This document shows positions 17,760 through 24,408 of a DNA stretch of 64,000 nucleotides, in pieces (position 1 is the first letter of the stretch; every line of letters begins with the position of its first letter). The stretch spans positions 132,320 through 196,319 of the forward strand of contig NZ_LNCU01000072.1 in the NCBI RefSeq assembly GCF_001542415.1, written 5' to 3'. A program made the translations under genes and the position numbers. Source of the stretch: Bradyrhizobium macuxiense (GTDB lineage: Bacteria; Pseudomonadota; Alphaproteobacteria; Rhizobiales; Xanthobacteraceae). The notes beneath the pieces were generated by a model. It worked only from the letters and a program-made list of their open reading frames with translations. It was not told the origin of the DNA and did no database searches.

Positions 17760-18043
17760 TGCGTTCTCTCGGGAGGGTTCAGGCGGTCGCGCTCGGGCTG
17801 TTCCGAGGCTTGTATTGGACCTATCCTTACACGGTCATTCCTGACGAAATTCTTGTGCCGCCGCCGGGATCGGCCGCGCATCGTTTGATGGCGTTTAATG
17901 GCCGCGTGCCGGCCGGCTGGTGGAGCGGCACTTGGGCGCATTTGTGGATCGATGGGAAGATCCCTAGATTGGTTGCGGTTCCGGCGTACCGGCCGGGCAC
18001 GATGCGCGCATCCGACAAATCCGCAGATCACGAGGACAAGCAC

Positions 18044-18460
18044 GTGAAGATCACTGTTGAAACGACCGTTGCCGCACCGGTCGCCGAGGTTTGGCGGGCT
18101 TACACGACGCCCGATGACATCAAGCAGTGGAACGCCGCCTCCGACGATTGGCACACCACTGCGGCAACCGTCGACCTGCGCGCCGGCGGGGCCTTCTCGT
18201 CCCGGATGGAAGCCAAGGACGGCAGCATGGGCTTCGATTTCGCCGGCATCTACACCAAGGTCGAGGAGCCCCGGCTGATCGAATATTCCTTCGGCGACCG
18301 CACTGCGCAGGTCGCGTTCGCGCCGGAGGGGAGCGGCGTCAAGGTGCAGGTCAGTTTCGACAGCGAGGACACCCATTCGGTCGAGCAACAGCGCGGCGGC
18401 TGGCAGGCGATTCTGGACAATTTTAAGCGTTACGTCGAAGCAAAGTCGCGGTCCCGATAG
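18044..18460 (+). CDS. SRPBCC (AHSA1-type START-like) domain protein
   Basis: 138 aa from GTG 18044, which has GAGGA 7 bases upstream; ATG 18002 is possible but has no such site. The sequence VKITVETTVAAPVAEVWRAY is the classic AHSA1/SRPBCC first strand, followed by W..A..DW and GG.F..RMEA..GSMGFDF.G. The last helix GGWQAILDNFKRYVE closes the cavity. Members bind hydrophobic ligands; the specific role is unknown. Confidence 0.85.
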   Translation: MKITVETTVAAPVAEVWRAYTTPDDIKQWNAASDDWHTTAATVDLRAGGAFSSRMEAKDGSMGFDFAGIYTKVEEPRLIEYSFGDRTAQVAFAPEGSGVKVQVSFDSEDTHSVEQQRGGWQAILDNFKRYVEAKSRSR

Positions 18461-18557
18461 GGGGCTGCTGGAGAGGAGGGATCGGCGCATCGGCCGAGGA
18501 GGCGGGAAGGTGATAGTCTCGCGACGTCTTCATCACGGGTCGTCAGGAGCAAATGCG

Positions 18558-18770
18558 ATGCGCTCGGTCTTGGCTCTTGGTCTGCTGGTCATCCTGTGTG
18601 CTTCTGCGAGCGCCGCTCCGGCGCGTCATTCCCACGCGCGCCAACCGGCGGTCACTCGTCCGCCCGCGGCCGAAGCCCCGCGGGACCGCTTCGCCGTTCC
18701 CGGCTGGAGTGACGAGGCGACGCGTCGATGGCTTGACCGGGCCTCGTCCATGGTCGGGATAGGCGGATAA
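18558..18770 (+). CDS. Small secreted hypothetical protein
   Basis: 70 aa from ATG 18558. A Sec signal peptide (MRSVLALGLLVILCASASAA) precedes a short Pro/Arg/His-rich mature part ending in WLDRASSMVGIGG. No motif recognised. The frame is open to 18510 but the signal peptide fixes the likely start. Confidence 0.55.
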   Translation: MRSVLALGLLVILCASASAAPARHSHARQPAVTRPPAAEAPRDRFAVPGWSDEATRRWLDRASSMVGIGG

Positions 18771-18936
18771 TCGGCTCCGTCACGGGCCTGCAGGCGCGAG
18801 GGAGCCGGCCGGTCCACGCGTTGCGGCCACTCGGACACGTGCCCGTCCGGTCACTCGGTTCCTCGTTCGATCGCAGGAACTGTGCGACGGTCACCGCTTT
18901 ATCCCGCGATTGATTTCGAACCTAGGGAGAAGATCG

Positions 18937-19164
18937 ATGCGCCAGCTCTTGCTTGCCGCTGTTGCGTTGCTGATCGGGACGTCATCGTGCTGGGCTCAGG
19001 GACATATGGGAACGCCGCAGGAGCAGCAAGAGTGCAGGCGAGACGCAGCGCGATTCTGCCGCAAGCAGCTGGGCGATGATAGCGCGGTGCAGCAGTGCTT
19101 GCAGGAACACCGAACGCGGCTGAGCAGGAGCTGCCGGAAAGTCTTCGAGAGCCACGGCATGTAG
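18937..19164 (+). CDS. Small periplasmic Cys-containing protein
   Basis: 75 aa from ATG 18937. Signal peptide MRQLLLAAVALLIGTSSCWA, then a mature part with four Cys spaced as in Cys-rich-repeat proteins (QECRRDAARFCRKQL, VQQCLQEHRTRLSRSCRKVF). The C-x7-C / C-x12-C pattern suggests two disulphide hairpins. Function unknown. Upstream AGGGAGAAG is a good ribosome-binding site. Confidence 0.7.
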   Translation: MRQLLLAAVALLIGTSSCWAQGHMGTPQEQQECRRDAARFCRKQLGDDSAVQQCLQEHRTRLSRSCRKVFESHGM

Positions 19165-19217
19165 AGTGGTCTTCGGCCGCGAGGAGACGAGGACAACCCG
19201 CTCGACGATGATCAGGA

Positions 19218-19676
19218 TCATCGATCCATGGGTCGAAGCTCCAGGCTCTCGATGTTCGCCGGCGGCGGCGAACCGTCGTTCGGCCGGGTCGGCGGACTCA
19301 ACGTGATCGGACCGTTCGCGCCGCCGCCGAGAACATTGATGCCGGCGTCCTCGGCGTGGGTGTAGGTGCCGGCGAGGCCGTCGGGCGCGAGCCATGGCAC
19401 TTCGGCCATCACCTTCCAGTTCAACGCGACGTCCGTGTCGCCGATGAAGACATCGAAGTTCTGGATGGCCGCGATGTAGCGACTGTCCGGCGCGCTATCG
19501 ACATGCAGCACGCAATTGAGATTGGTCACCGAGCCGACGATGAACCCCGTATCGGGGCCCCCGCGACACTCGAGCGTTCCGGCCTGTACCTGCTGCGCCA
19601 CGGTCGTTCCAGTGGGCGCAGCGAGGGCGGCTGCGCCACACGCCGCAAGGACGACCAGATGACGCGCGGTCCGCAT
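19218..19676 (-). CDS. DUF992-like secreted protein
   Basis: 152 aa from ATG 19676. A signal peptide (VVLAACGAAALAAPTGTTVA) is followed by a mature domain that starts QAGTLECRGGPDTGFIVGSV and continues NLNCVLH...YIAAIQNFDVFIGDTD, the usual DUF992 pattern with two conserved Cys. The C-terminal half is more divergent than usual in this family. Periplasmic; function unknown. Confidence 0.7.
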   Translation of the reverse strand: MRTARHLVVLAACGAAALAAPTGTTVAQQVQAGTLECRGGPDTGFIVGSVTNLNCVLHVDSAPDSRYIAAIQNFDVFIGDTDVALNWKVMAEVPWLAPDGLAGTYTHAEDAGINVLGGGANGPITLSPPTRPNDGSPPPANIESLELRPMDR

Positions 19677-19861
19677 GGTCCGGTACAACCCGAATGGTGC
19701 AGCAATCGGTCCGCTTCCCTCGGGGGCATCCCTCATCTGTGGTTAAGAGAGCCTTAGCTCAGGCGTGGCTGCGGCGGCACGCCATGAGCCGGGGTGTCTG
19801 TTCGTCGGGCGCGAAGTTTCCTCACATCATCGTGTCCTGGCCTGGCGCCTCGCGAGGCAAA

Positions 19862-20038
19862 GTGAGTGCGCCGTTTACTAGGGCGATTGCGATCGTCACG
19901 ATTTGCTATGCAGCGTATCTCTCATTGTTCGGAGGCTCCTGGTCTGATCGCGGGAATATAGTTTGGGGCCTGGGAATCGCGCTATTGATTTCGAATGCTG
20001 TGCGCGGATCGATTCAAATCCGCGCTGCCAATTCCTAG
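19862..20038 (+). CDS. Small membrane protein, GTG start
   Basis: 58 aa from GTG 19862 with GAGG 6 bases upstream. Two hydrophobic segments (IAIVTICYAAYLSLF and IVWGLGIALLISNAV) predict a two-TM hairpin with a short basic tail. A longer frame from ATG 19784 exists but its N-terminal part does not look coding. Family not recognised. Confidence 0.5.
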   Translation: MSAPFTRAIAIVTICYAAYLSLFGGSWSDRGNIVWGLGIALLISNAVRGSIQIRAANS

Positions 20039-20612
20039 TCGGATAACCGTTTAGGATGGGGTGACATCCGAACTTGCGCGCGGTGCCGTTCGCTTTTTGC
20101 GCGCTAACCTTGGCAGGCATGGCTTGTGCTAAATCGCTCGTCAGCTGACTATCGCTCTTCCTTTTCGCGAAGCTGCTCATCGGGCGGTCGCTGAATATTC
20201 ACCAGGCGTGGCCTTGACCGGCCCTTGGGGCGCCTTGCATCGCGGCGCTCCCCACGAGCACGGCAATGACCGGCCAGAGACTCCTGGCATCCGCGTCTTC
20301 CTGGTCTTTCAGTTGAACGGCTGCGCGTGGCGCGACCGATGAAACGAAACCGGGCACAGATGGCTGCGCGCTTTCCAAGTCAGTCATTCCAAAATGCTCC
20401 CCGTCCAAAAATAAACTGCGGACCAAGAATCAACGGCGAGCAATGTTCAGAGGAGCGGAAATAATCTCGCAACCATTGGTGGATGGAAGTCGTGATTTTT
20501 TACGAGGTCGGCAAGCCCTGGTTTTCGGACTTGGTGTGAACTACTTCACGCGAGCTTATGCCTTCCAGCTTCAAGATACCGGGCCTCGACGCGAACAGAA
20601 GGAGTCGCGGAC
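20039..20612. other. Gene-poor intergenic stretch
   Basis: About 570 bp. The only candidate is the weak minus-strand small gene at 20199-20387, listed separately. No hairpin terminator, tRNA or repeat was recognised. Confidence 0.4.
20199..20387 (-). CDS. Possible small protein (weak)
   Basis: 62 aa from ATG 20387 with GGGGAG 11 bases upstream. It has one moderately hydrophobic stretch, LWPVIAVLVGSAAMQG, near the C-terminus. Composition is only weakly coding-like and no family is recognised, so this could be noncoding. Confidence 0.3.
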   Translation of the reverse strand: MTDLESAQPSVPGFVSSVAPRAAVQLKDQEDADARSLWPVIAVLVGSAAMQGAPRAGQGHAW

Positions 20613-20720
20613 ATGAGTGAAAGGCCAGGACGCGGGCTTCCGGATTGGCTCACAACGGATGTGCTGATGATCGCCGTCGCAGTTGCGATTATCGGGCTCG
20701 GCCTATGGATCGCTCCGTAG
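20613..20720 (+). CDS. Very small single-pass membrane protein
   Basis: 35 aa: MSERPGRGLPDWLTTDVLMI followed by AVAVAIIGLGLWIAP. One clear TM helix preceded by a polar N-terminus, with GAAGGAG about 10 bases before the ATG. Too short for standard gene finders. The combination of a ribosome-binding site and a clean TM segment supports it. Confidence 0.5.
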   Translation: MSERPGRGLPDWLTTDVLMIAVAVAIIGLGLWIAP

Positions 20721-20853
20721 GTGCGGATCATCCAGACGGTTTTCGTCAGATGATCCTATAGCTCTTTGCGAGGTTTCCTTCGCGGGCCCGTAGATTGACG
20801 GAATTTACGTAGCCGCAGTCACGATGTTAAAGGACCCTGGAGGGGTCTCCAAC

Positions 20854-20952
20854 ATGATTGTGGTGCAGGTCGTCTTTTTCGTCATAGCTGGCGCATCTCT
20901 GTTCGGGCTAACCGGGTATCTCTTTCGCGATCAGATCACGGGCAGACACTGA
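20854..20952 (+). CDS. Very small single-pass membrane protein
   Basis: 32 aa: MIVVQVVFFVIAGASLFGLT then GYLFRDQITGRH. One hydrophobic helix with a short basic tail, preceded by GGAGGGG. Same style as the 35-aa gene 130 bp upstream. Function unknown. Confidence 0.5.
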   Translation: MIVVQVVFFVIAGASLFGLTGYLFRDQITGRH

Positions 20953-21017
20953 TTTTAGGCTTGATGTTGCAGAGGCGATGACGGTGCGGGCAGCACCGCG
21001 TCATACATGTTTCTTGC

Positions 21018-21170
21018 ATGAGAGATCGGGTGAAACGCGAAGACCTCGAAGCCCTCAGGCTCTTGCGCGCGTTCTCGAAACTCAGCGATCCTGAAAAGCG
21101 GCAGGCGGTCCTCAAATTCGTCGAAGCGATGCTGCCGTCCGAGAAGCCGCAGCAGGAGCCCCGCGAATAA
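21018..21170 (+). CDS. Small helical hypothetical protein
   Basis: 50 aa, MRDRVKREDLEALRLLRAFS then KLSDPEKRQAVLKFVEAMLP. Two amphipathic helices rich in Leu, Arg and Glu, like C-terminal dimerisation segments of small regulators. No membrane segment. Not recognised further. Confidence 0.5.
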   Translation: MRDRVKREDLEALRLLRAFSKLSDPEKRQAVLKFVEAMLPSEKPQQEPRE

Positions 21171-21223
21171 CGGCGGCCCACTGCCTGCCAGGCGCGCCCA
21201 TCAGGGGGCGTCTCCCACTCCGA

Positions 21224-21310
21224 TCAATGCGTGTGCAGAGCGTCGTACGCGTGGGCAAGAAAGACAGCGGCGCTAAACAACGCCAGCGCGGCGATGGTGG
21301 CTTCCATCAT
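21224..21310 (-). CDS. Very small single-pass membrane protein
   Basis: 28 aa, MMEATIAALALFSAAVFLAH then AYDALHTH: a single TM helix with a His-rich tip. AGGGGAAG lies 6 bases before the ATG. It is the last host-side candidate before the integrated element. Confidence 0.45.
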   Translation of the reverse strand: MMEATIAALALFSAAVFLAHAYDALHTH

Positions 21311-21618
21311 GACACTTCCCCTTATCGTTGGGGAATCTGTACCGCCCAAATGTTTCCGCGCGGTTTCGTGAGTCGATGAAAATGGTTTCGCGCGAGACTT
21401 GAGACGGCTGGCGCCTGGTCTCGCTGGCCTGGCGACTGACCGGCTCGTCCCAAAAAAATACGCCGCCGGGCTCGAAATACCACTGTCCCGGCGGCGCCCT
21501 GTTTCAAGCTGGCCCTGCAATCCCCAGCGAGGGGCATAGAGCAGGACGCGTGCCACAGGCGTGTGACATTTGCCAATCCGTGTTCACGCCGATGCACGGC
21601 AGTGGTGCTTTACGGTCG
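21311..21618. other. Region between last host gene and attL
   Basis: About 300 bp of host sequence that would have followed the tRNA-Arg gene before insertion. It holds the minus-strand terminator at 21452-21496. Open frames spanning it are shadows. Confidence 0.5.
21452..21496 (-). terminator. Rho-independent terminator (minus strand), probably the ancestral tRNA-Arg terminator
   Basis: Read on the minus strand, a 10-bp stem CGCCGCCGGG/CCCGGCGGCG (21487-21496 with 21461-21470) is followed by TATTTTTTT. It lies about 120 bp downstream of the tRNA-Arg fragment at 21619-21663, so before insertion it would have ended tRNA-Arg transcription. Confidence 0.6.
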
Positions 21619-21663
21619 TGGCGATCCCGGCAGGATTCGAACCTGCAACCCGCGGAGTAGAAA
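21619..21663 (-). repeat. attL: 45-bp partial tRNA-Arg(UCU) copy
   Basis: This stretch is identical over 45 bp to 37422-37466 and equals the tRNA-Arg gene from the anticodon loop (TTTCTAC) through the encoded CCA. Identity stops sharply on both sides. No 5' half follows, so it is an attachment-site fragment, not a working tRNA. It marks the left edge of the element next to the integrase. Confidence 0.95.
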
Positions 21664-21793
21664 CCTTCGGAGTGCCCAAGCAAATCAATATGTTAGGGCT
21701 TTTGTGTACCGTTCGCGTCTCAAAGCGCCTTTGCCCAGTCCGACATTGAGCAGTCAGAAAACGGTGCACAATTGGTACCATTTCTGACGCCGG

Positions 21794-22963
21794 TTACCCG
21801 CCAAGCAGGCGCGCCTGGACGCCCTCGGCCGCCCGCTGGTCGGCATTGGCGTCGGGGAAGAGATGGCCGTACACGTCGAAAGTTACCTTGATGGAGCTGT
21901 GGCCCATCAGCGTTTGGATCTGCTTCGGGTTATAACCGCTCTCGATCCACAGGGATGCGCAGGCATGGCGCAGCGAGTGCAGGCCGTACTTCGGAATTTC
22001 CCGCATCACGGGCTCGCCGGCGTTGTTTATGACAGGTTTGCCGGCGGCATCAAGGACGGCCACCTTCTCGGTGATCTCCTTGGCCAGGAGGATCGGATGC
22101 AGGCCACGATCGAGCATGTTTGACATGCTCTCGACCTTGCCGACGCCGTTCGGGAAGACCAGCCCGAGATCTCCCTTCGGGCAAGCCAGCTTCCACTCAC
22201 GGAGCGCATTGACGACGATCGGAGGGCAGGGGATCAATCGATAGGCCTTCTTCGATTTGAGCTTGCCAATGCGGTGTGAGGCATCGGCGCGCTGGGTCAA
22301 GCTTAACTGCTTCGACTCGAGGTCGACATTCGACCAGGCGAGGCCACGAAGTTCGCTGGATCTTAACCCGCAGAAGATGGCGGTCAGGACGACCGGGCGC
22401 CAGCGGCCGGCAGCGCCTGCAATGATCGATTGCAGCTCGGCTTTGGTCGGTATGACCGGTCGAGGGTCATCGCGCTCGGGAAGGTCGAGGTCGACGTCCG
22501 CGGTCGGCGCGATGCTGCAGAGGCCGCGGCGCCGCAGATCCTTGAAAATGCTTCCGAGCGAGCCAATGATCTTTTTGATCATCTCGGCCGAGCGGCCGGC
22601 ATCGCGAAGCTGATCGGCAAATGCGTCGGCCATCGGAACGTTGAACTCGGAAGCTTTCTTCGCTCCGATAAACGGAACGATGTGCAGGTCTACGTGCTCC
22701 TCGTAGCCCTTCACGGTCGACGGCTCGAGGCCTTTCTCGTTGCAGCGTTTGATCCACAATGCGGCGCCCTGCTTGATCGTGGGGGAGACGCTTGCCGGCG
22801 TGTGAATGCCACGGGCTACGTCGTGCTGAACTTCGACCAGCCAGGCCTCACCGTCGCTCTTGCGCGCGAACTGCTTCGTCCGACGTTTGCCGGCGCCGTC
22901 GGTATATGCAGCACGCCACGTCACAAGGCCGGATGGTAGGACGCGCTTGCGTACGGTGCCCAT
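21794..22963 (-). CDS. int: Tyrosine site-specific integrase
   Basis: 389 aa, phage-type integrase that recombines the tRNA-Arg attachment sites. The N-terminal AP2-like arm-binding region (VRKRVLPSGLVTWRAAYTDG) and SAM-like core domain precede the catalytic domain. Catalytic residues are all visible: Arg in FCGLRSSELRGLAW, Lys in the LKSKKAYR hairpin, HSLRH (His and Arg), the second His in MGHSS, and the Tyr nucleophile in VYGHLFP near the end. Apparently intact. It lies about 130 bp from attL and points toward it. Confidence 0.97.
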   Translation of the reverse strand: MGTVRKRVLPSGLVTWRAAYTDGAGKRRTKQFARKSDGEAWLVEVQHDVARGIHTPASVSPTIKQGAALWIKRCNEKGLEPSTVKGYEEHVDLHIVPFIGAKKASEFNVPMADAFADQLRDAGRSAEMIKKIIGSLGSIFKDLRRRGLCSIAPTADVDLDLPERDDPRPVIPTKAELQSIIAGAAGRWRPVVLTAIFCGLRSSELRGLAWSNVDLESKQLSLTQRADASHRIGKLKSKKAYRLIPCPPIVVNALREWKLACPKGDLGLVFPNGVGKVESMSNMLDRGLHPILLAKEITEKVAVLDAAGKPVINNAGEPVMREIPKYGLHSLRHACASLWIESGYNPKQIQTLMGHSSIKVTFDVYGHLFPDANADQRAAEGVQARLLGG

Positions 22964-22972
22964 AGCAAACTC

Positions 22973-23617
22973 CTAGGCCTTTTGGTCCTTGCTTGATCTG
23001 GAAGGTCGACTGCGTTTGCGGTCGACTGAACGCGGCGAAATAGCACCATCCTCAACGAGGCTCTTTAGTTTCGTGCTCAAATCGATGAGGAAAGTCCTCG
23101 TCACGAAGGCTTTCTTTGCGATTCCATGCAGCTCGCGCCTGCGCGCCGCTGTAAATTCGCGCTGATCGGTAAAGCTGAACCGCGTATATTCCTGTTTCCC
23201 AGTTAGCCATAACCAGCTAACCAGTGCATCTGAGCCAGCTAGATCGATTTCTATGCTTTCTACTGAGGCAGCCATCTCTGGATCGGCGAGGATACCTTCG
23301 ATCGTTTCTTGAAAATTGGCTTTTGTCGGTCGACCTTGAGCGGCTAACAGATTCTCATTGTGCTCCGCTCGAGCCTTTCCATTCGCAGCGCGTTCGACTC
23401 GCATCGGAACATCGGCAAGGGCATCCGCCGCCATATAGGCGATCAGGAGCATGGCGACGTTGGCGTATGTGAGTGGCACACCGCTTCCAGGTCCGCGACC
23501 GGGGCGCGATTTAATCAGGCCGTGTTTCACGAGCGACCGCTGGCGTTCGTAAAGCACGCCGGGTGACACGCCAACCAGTTCGGAAAGAGCGGGAAGGAAT
23601 GCATTCAGACTGATCAT
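22973..23617 (-). CDS. Putative winged-helix regulator of the element
   Basis: 214 aa. The N-terminus LSELVGVSPGVLYERQRSLV then KHGLIKSRPGRGPGSGVPLT looks like a winged HTH (recognition helix about residues 15-30, wing RPGRGPGSG). The C-terminal part is unassigned and ends in a basic tail. It sits just upstream of int on the same strand and divergent from the excisionase-like gene, with two palindromes in between, the usual place of the master repressor. A repressor role is inference. Confidence 0.65.
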   Translation of the reverse strand: MISLNAFLPALSELVGVSPGVLYERQRSLVKHGLIKSRPGRGPGSGVPLTYANVAMLLIAYMAADALADVPMRVERAANGKARAEHNENLLAAQGRPTKANFQETIEGILADPEMAASVESIEIDLAGSDALVSWLWLTGKQEYTRFSFTDQREFTAARRRELHGIAKKAFVTRTFLIDLSTKLKSLVEDGAISPRSVDRKRSRPSRSSKDQKA

Positions 23618-23637
23618 GGCCGGACCATACAGTGGAT

Positions 23638-23659
23638 AATGTTGTAGGTCTACAATATT
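23638..23659. promoter_or_regulatory. Operator palindrome 1 of the divergent control region
   Basis: A 22-bp near-perfect dyad with half-sites AATGTTGTAG and CTACAATATT. It matches the second copy at 23679-23700 at 19 of 22 positions, centre to centre 41 bp, close to four helical turns. It lies 20 bp from the regulator start codon. Confidence 0.75.
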
Positions 23660-23678
23660 GTCGTTGCAATTCGCCTAG

Positions 23679-23700
23679 AATGTCGTAGCTCTACAACATT
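23679..23700. promoter_or_regulatory. Operator palindrome 2 of the divergent control region
   Basis: A 22-bp dyad with half-sites AATGTCGTAG and CTCTACAACATT, matching the copy at 23638-23659. It ends 29 bp before the excisionase-like start, so binding here could block the rightward promoter. Confidence 0.75.
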
Positions 23701-23729
23701 CCAATAGGGCGAATGAAGGACCTGGCGCG

Positions 23730-23924
23730 ATGACGAAGCAAGAGATCGATGACCTCTTGGCGAAGCCCACGATTACCCCGGACGAGCTCTTCCGGTCGAA
23801 GGTCCTGCCTCTGAGCAGAAATGGCATTTACGAGGCAATTAACCGCGGCGAGATCGCAGTCATGCCGATCGGAAAGAAAAAGGCGATCATCACGGCGCCT
23901 CTCCGCAAGCAGCTCGGCCTCTAG
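23730..23924 (+). CDS. Excisionase / AlpA-like HTH protein
   Basis: 64 aa: after MTKQEIDDLL comes ITPDELFRSKVLPLSRNGIY then EAINRGEIAVMPIGKKKAII. The pattern SRNGIYEAINRGEI....GKK is that of MerR-like excisionase/AlpA DNA-binding domains, with a recognition helix around SRNGIYEAI and a basic wing. In satellites and P4-type elements such proteins drive excision and rightward transcription. First rightward gene of the element. Confidence 0.75.
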   Translation: MTKQEIDDLLAKPTITPDELFRSKVLPLSRNGIYEAINRGEIAVMPIGKKKAIITAPLRKQLGL

Positions 23925-23940
23925 GCAGGGCGCTCGCGAC

Positions 23941-24408
23941 ATGGTGAAGGTCCGGGGGCGACACGTTCCAGAGCCGAGACGTGGCACGTTGCGTCAGGTT
24001 TTGCTCGCGGCCGCACGCGTGCATATGAGTGAGCATCGCATAGCGGGGAGGACAGCGGTCAAAGAGATTCAAGCTGTGGCGGCATCGCTCAGCCCGTCCG
24101 ATCTTCTTCTAGAGAGGGTATCGGCAAAGAATCCGATCATCCCCGCCTATAAATCAAGGGCGCCAAGTGGCGCGCTGATAATTGAGTTTCGTTGCCCGAC
24201 CTGCCGAAATATTCACTCGCACGGGCTGCCTGACTCGTCGCCGCTCCAACATCGGGTTTCCCACTGCCCCGAGGATTTCGGCCATGCTCGGGGATACCGC
24301 CTGCTCGTCGTTGGCTGGCGGCCATCTGGCGATCTTCCGTTATGCTCGGCATCGGAAATTGATGCGCTAAATGACGTGGTCCGAGCCGCCGCCGGAGAAG
24401 GCGGTTGA
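23941..24408 (+). CDS. Zinc-finger-like hypothetical protein
   Basis: 155 aa from ATG 23941, ending immediately before the primase ATG (24409). The central segment LIIEFRCPTCRNIHSHGLPD has C-x2-C-x3-H-x-H, a plausible metal site, with a further Cys/His pair in HRVSHCPEDFGH. It is tightly spaced with the excisionase gene and the primase, so probably an early replication-module protein. Function unknown. Confidence 0.6.
   Translation: MVKVRGRHVPEPRRGTLRQVLLAAARVHMSEHRIAGRTAVKEIQAVAASLSPSDLLLERVSAKNPIIPAYKSRAPSGALIIEFRCPTCRNIHSHGLPDSSPLQHRVSHCPEDFGHARGYRLLVVGWRPSGDLPLCSASEIDALNDVVRAAAGEGG

Noticed and set aside
17759..18043. N-terminal extension of the SRPBCC protein to an ATG at 17759
   Set aside because: The extension does not resemble the family, starts inside the divergent gene's start region, and the GTG at 18044 has a ribosome-binding site.
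21563..21787. Plus-strand frame with GDPGRIRTCNPRSRN, and a similar one at 37210-37527
   Set aside because: The shared peptide is translation of the tRNA-Arg complement in the att sites, a known source of spurious proteins.
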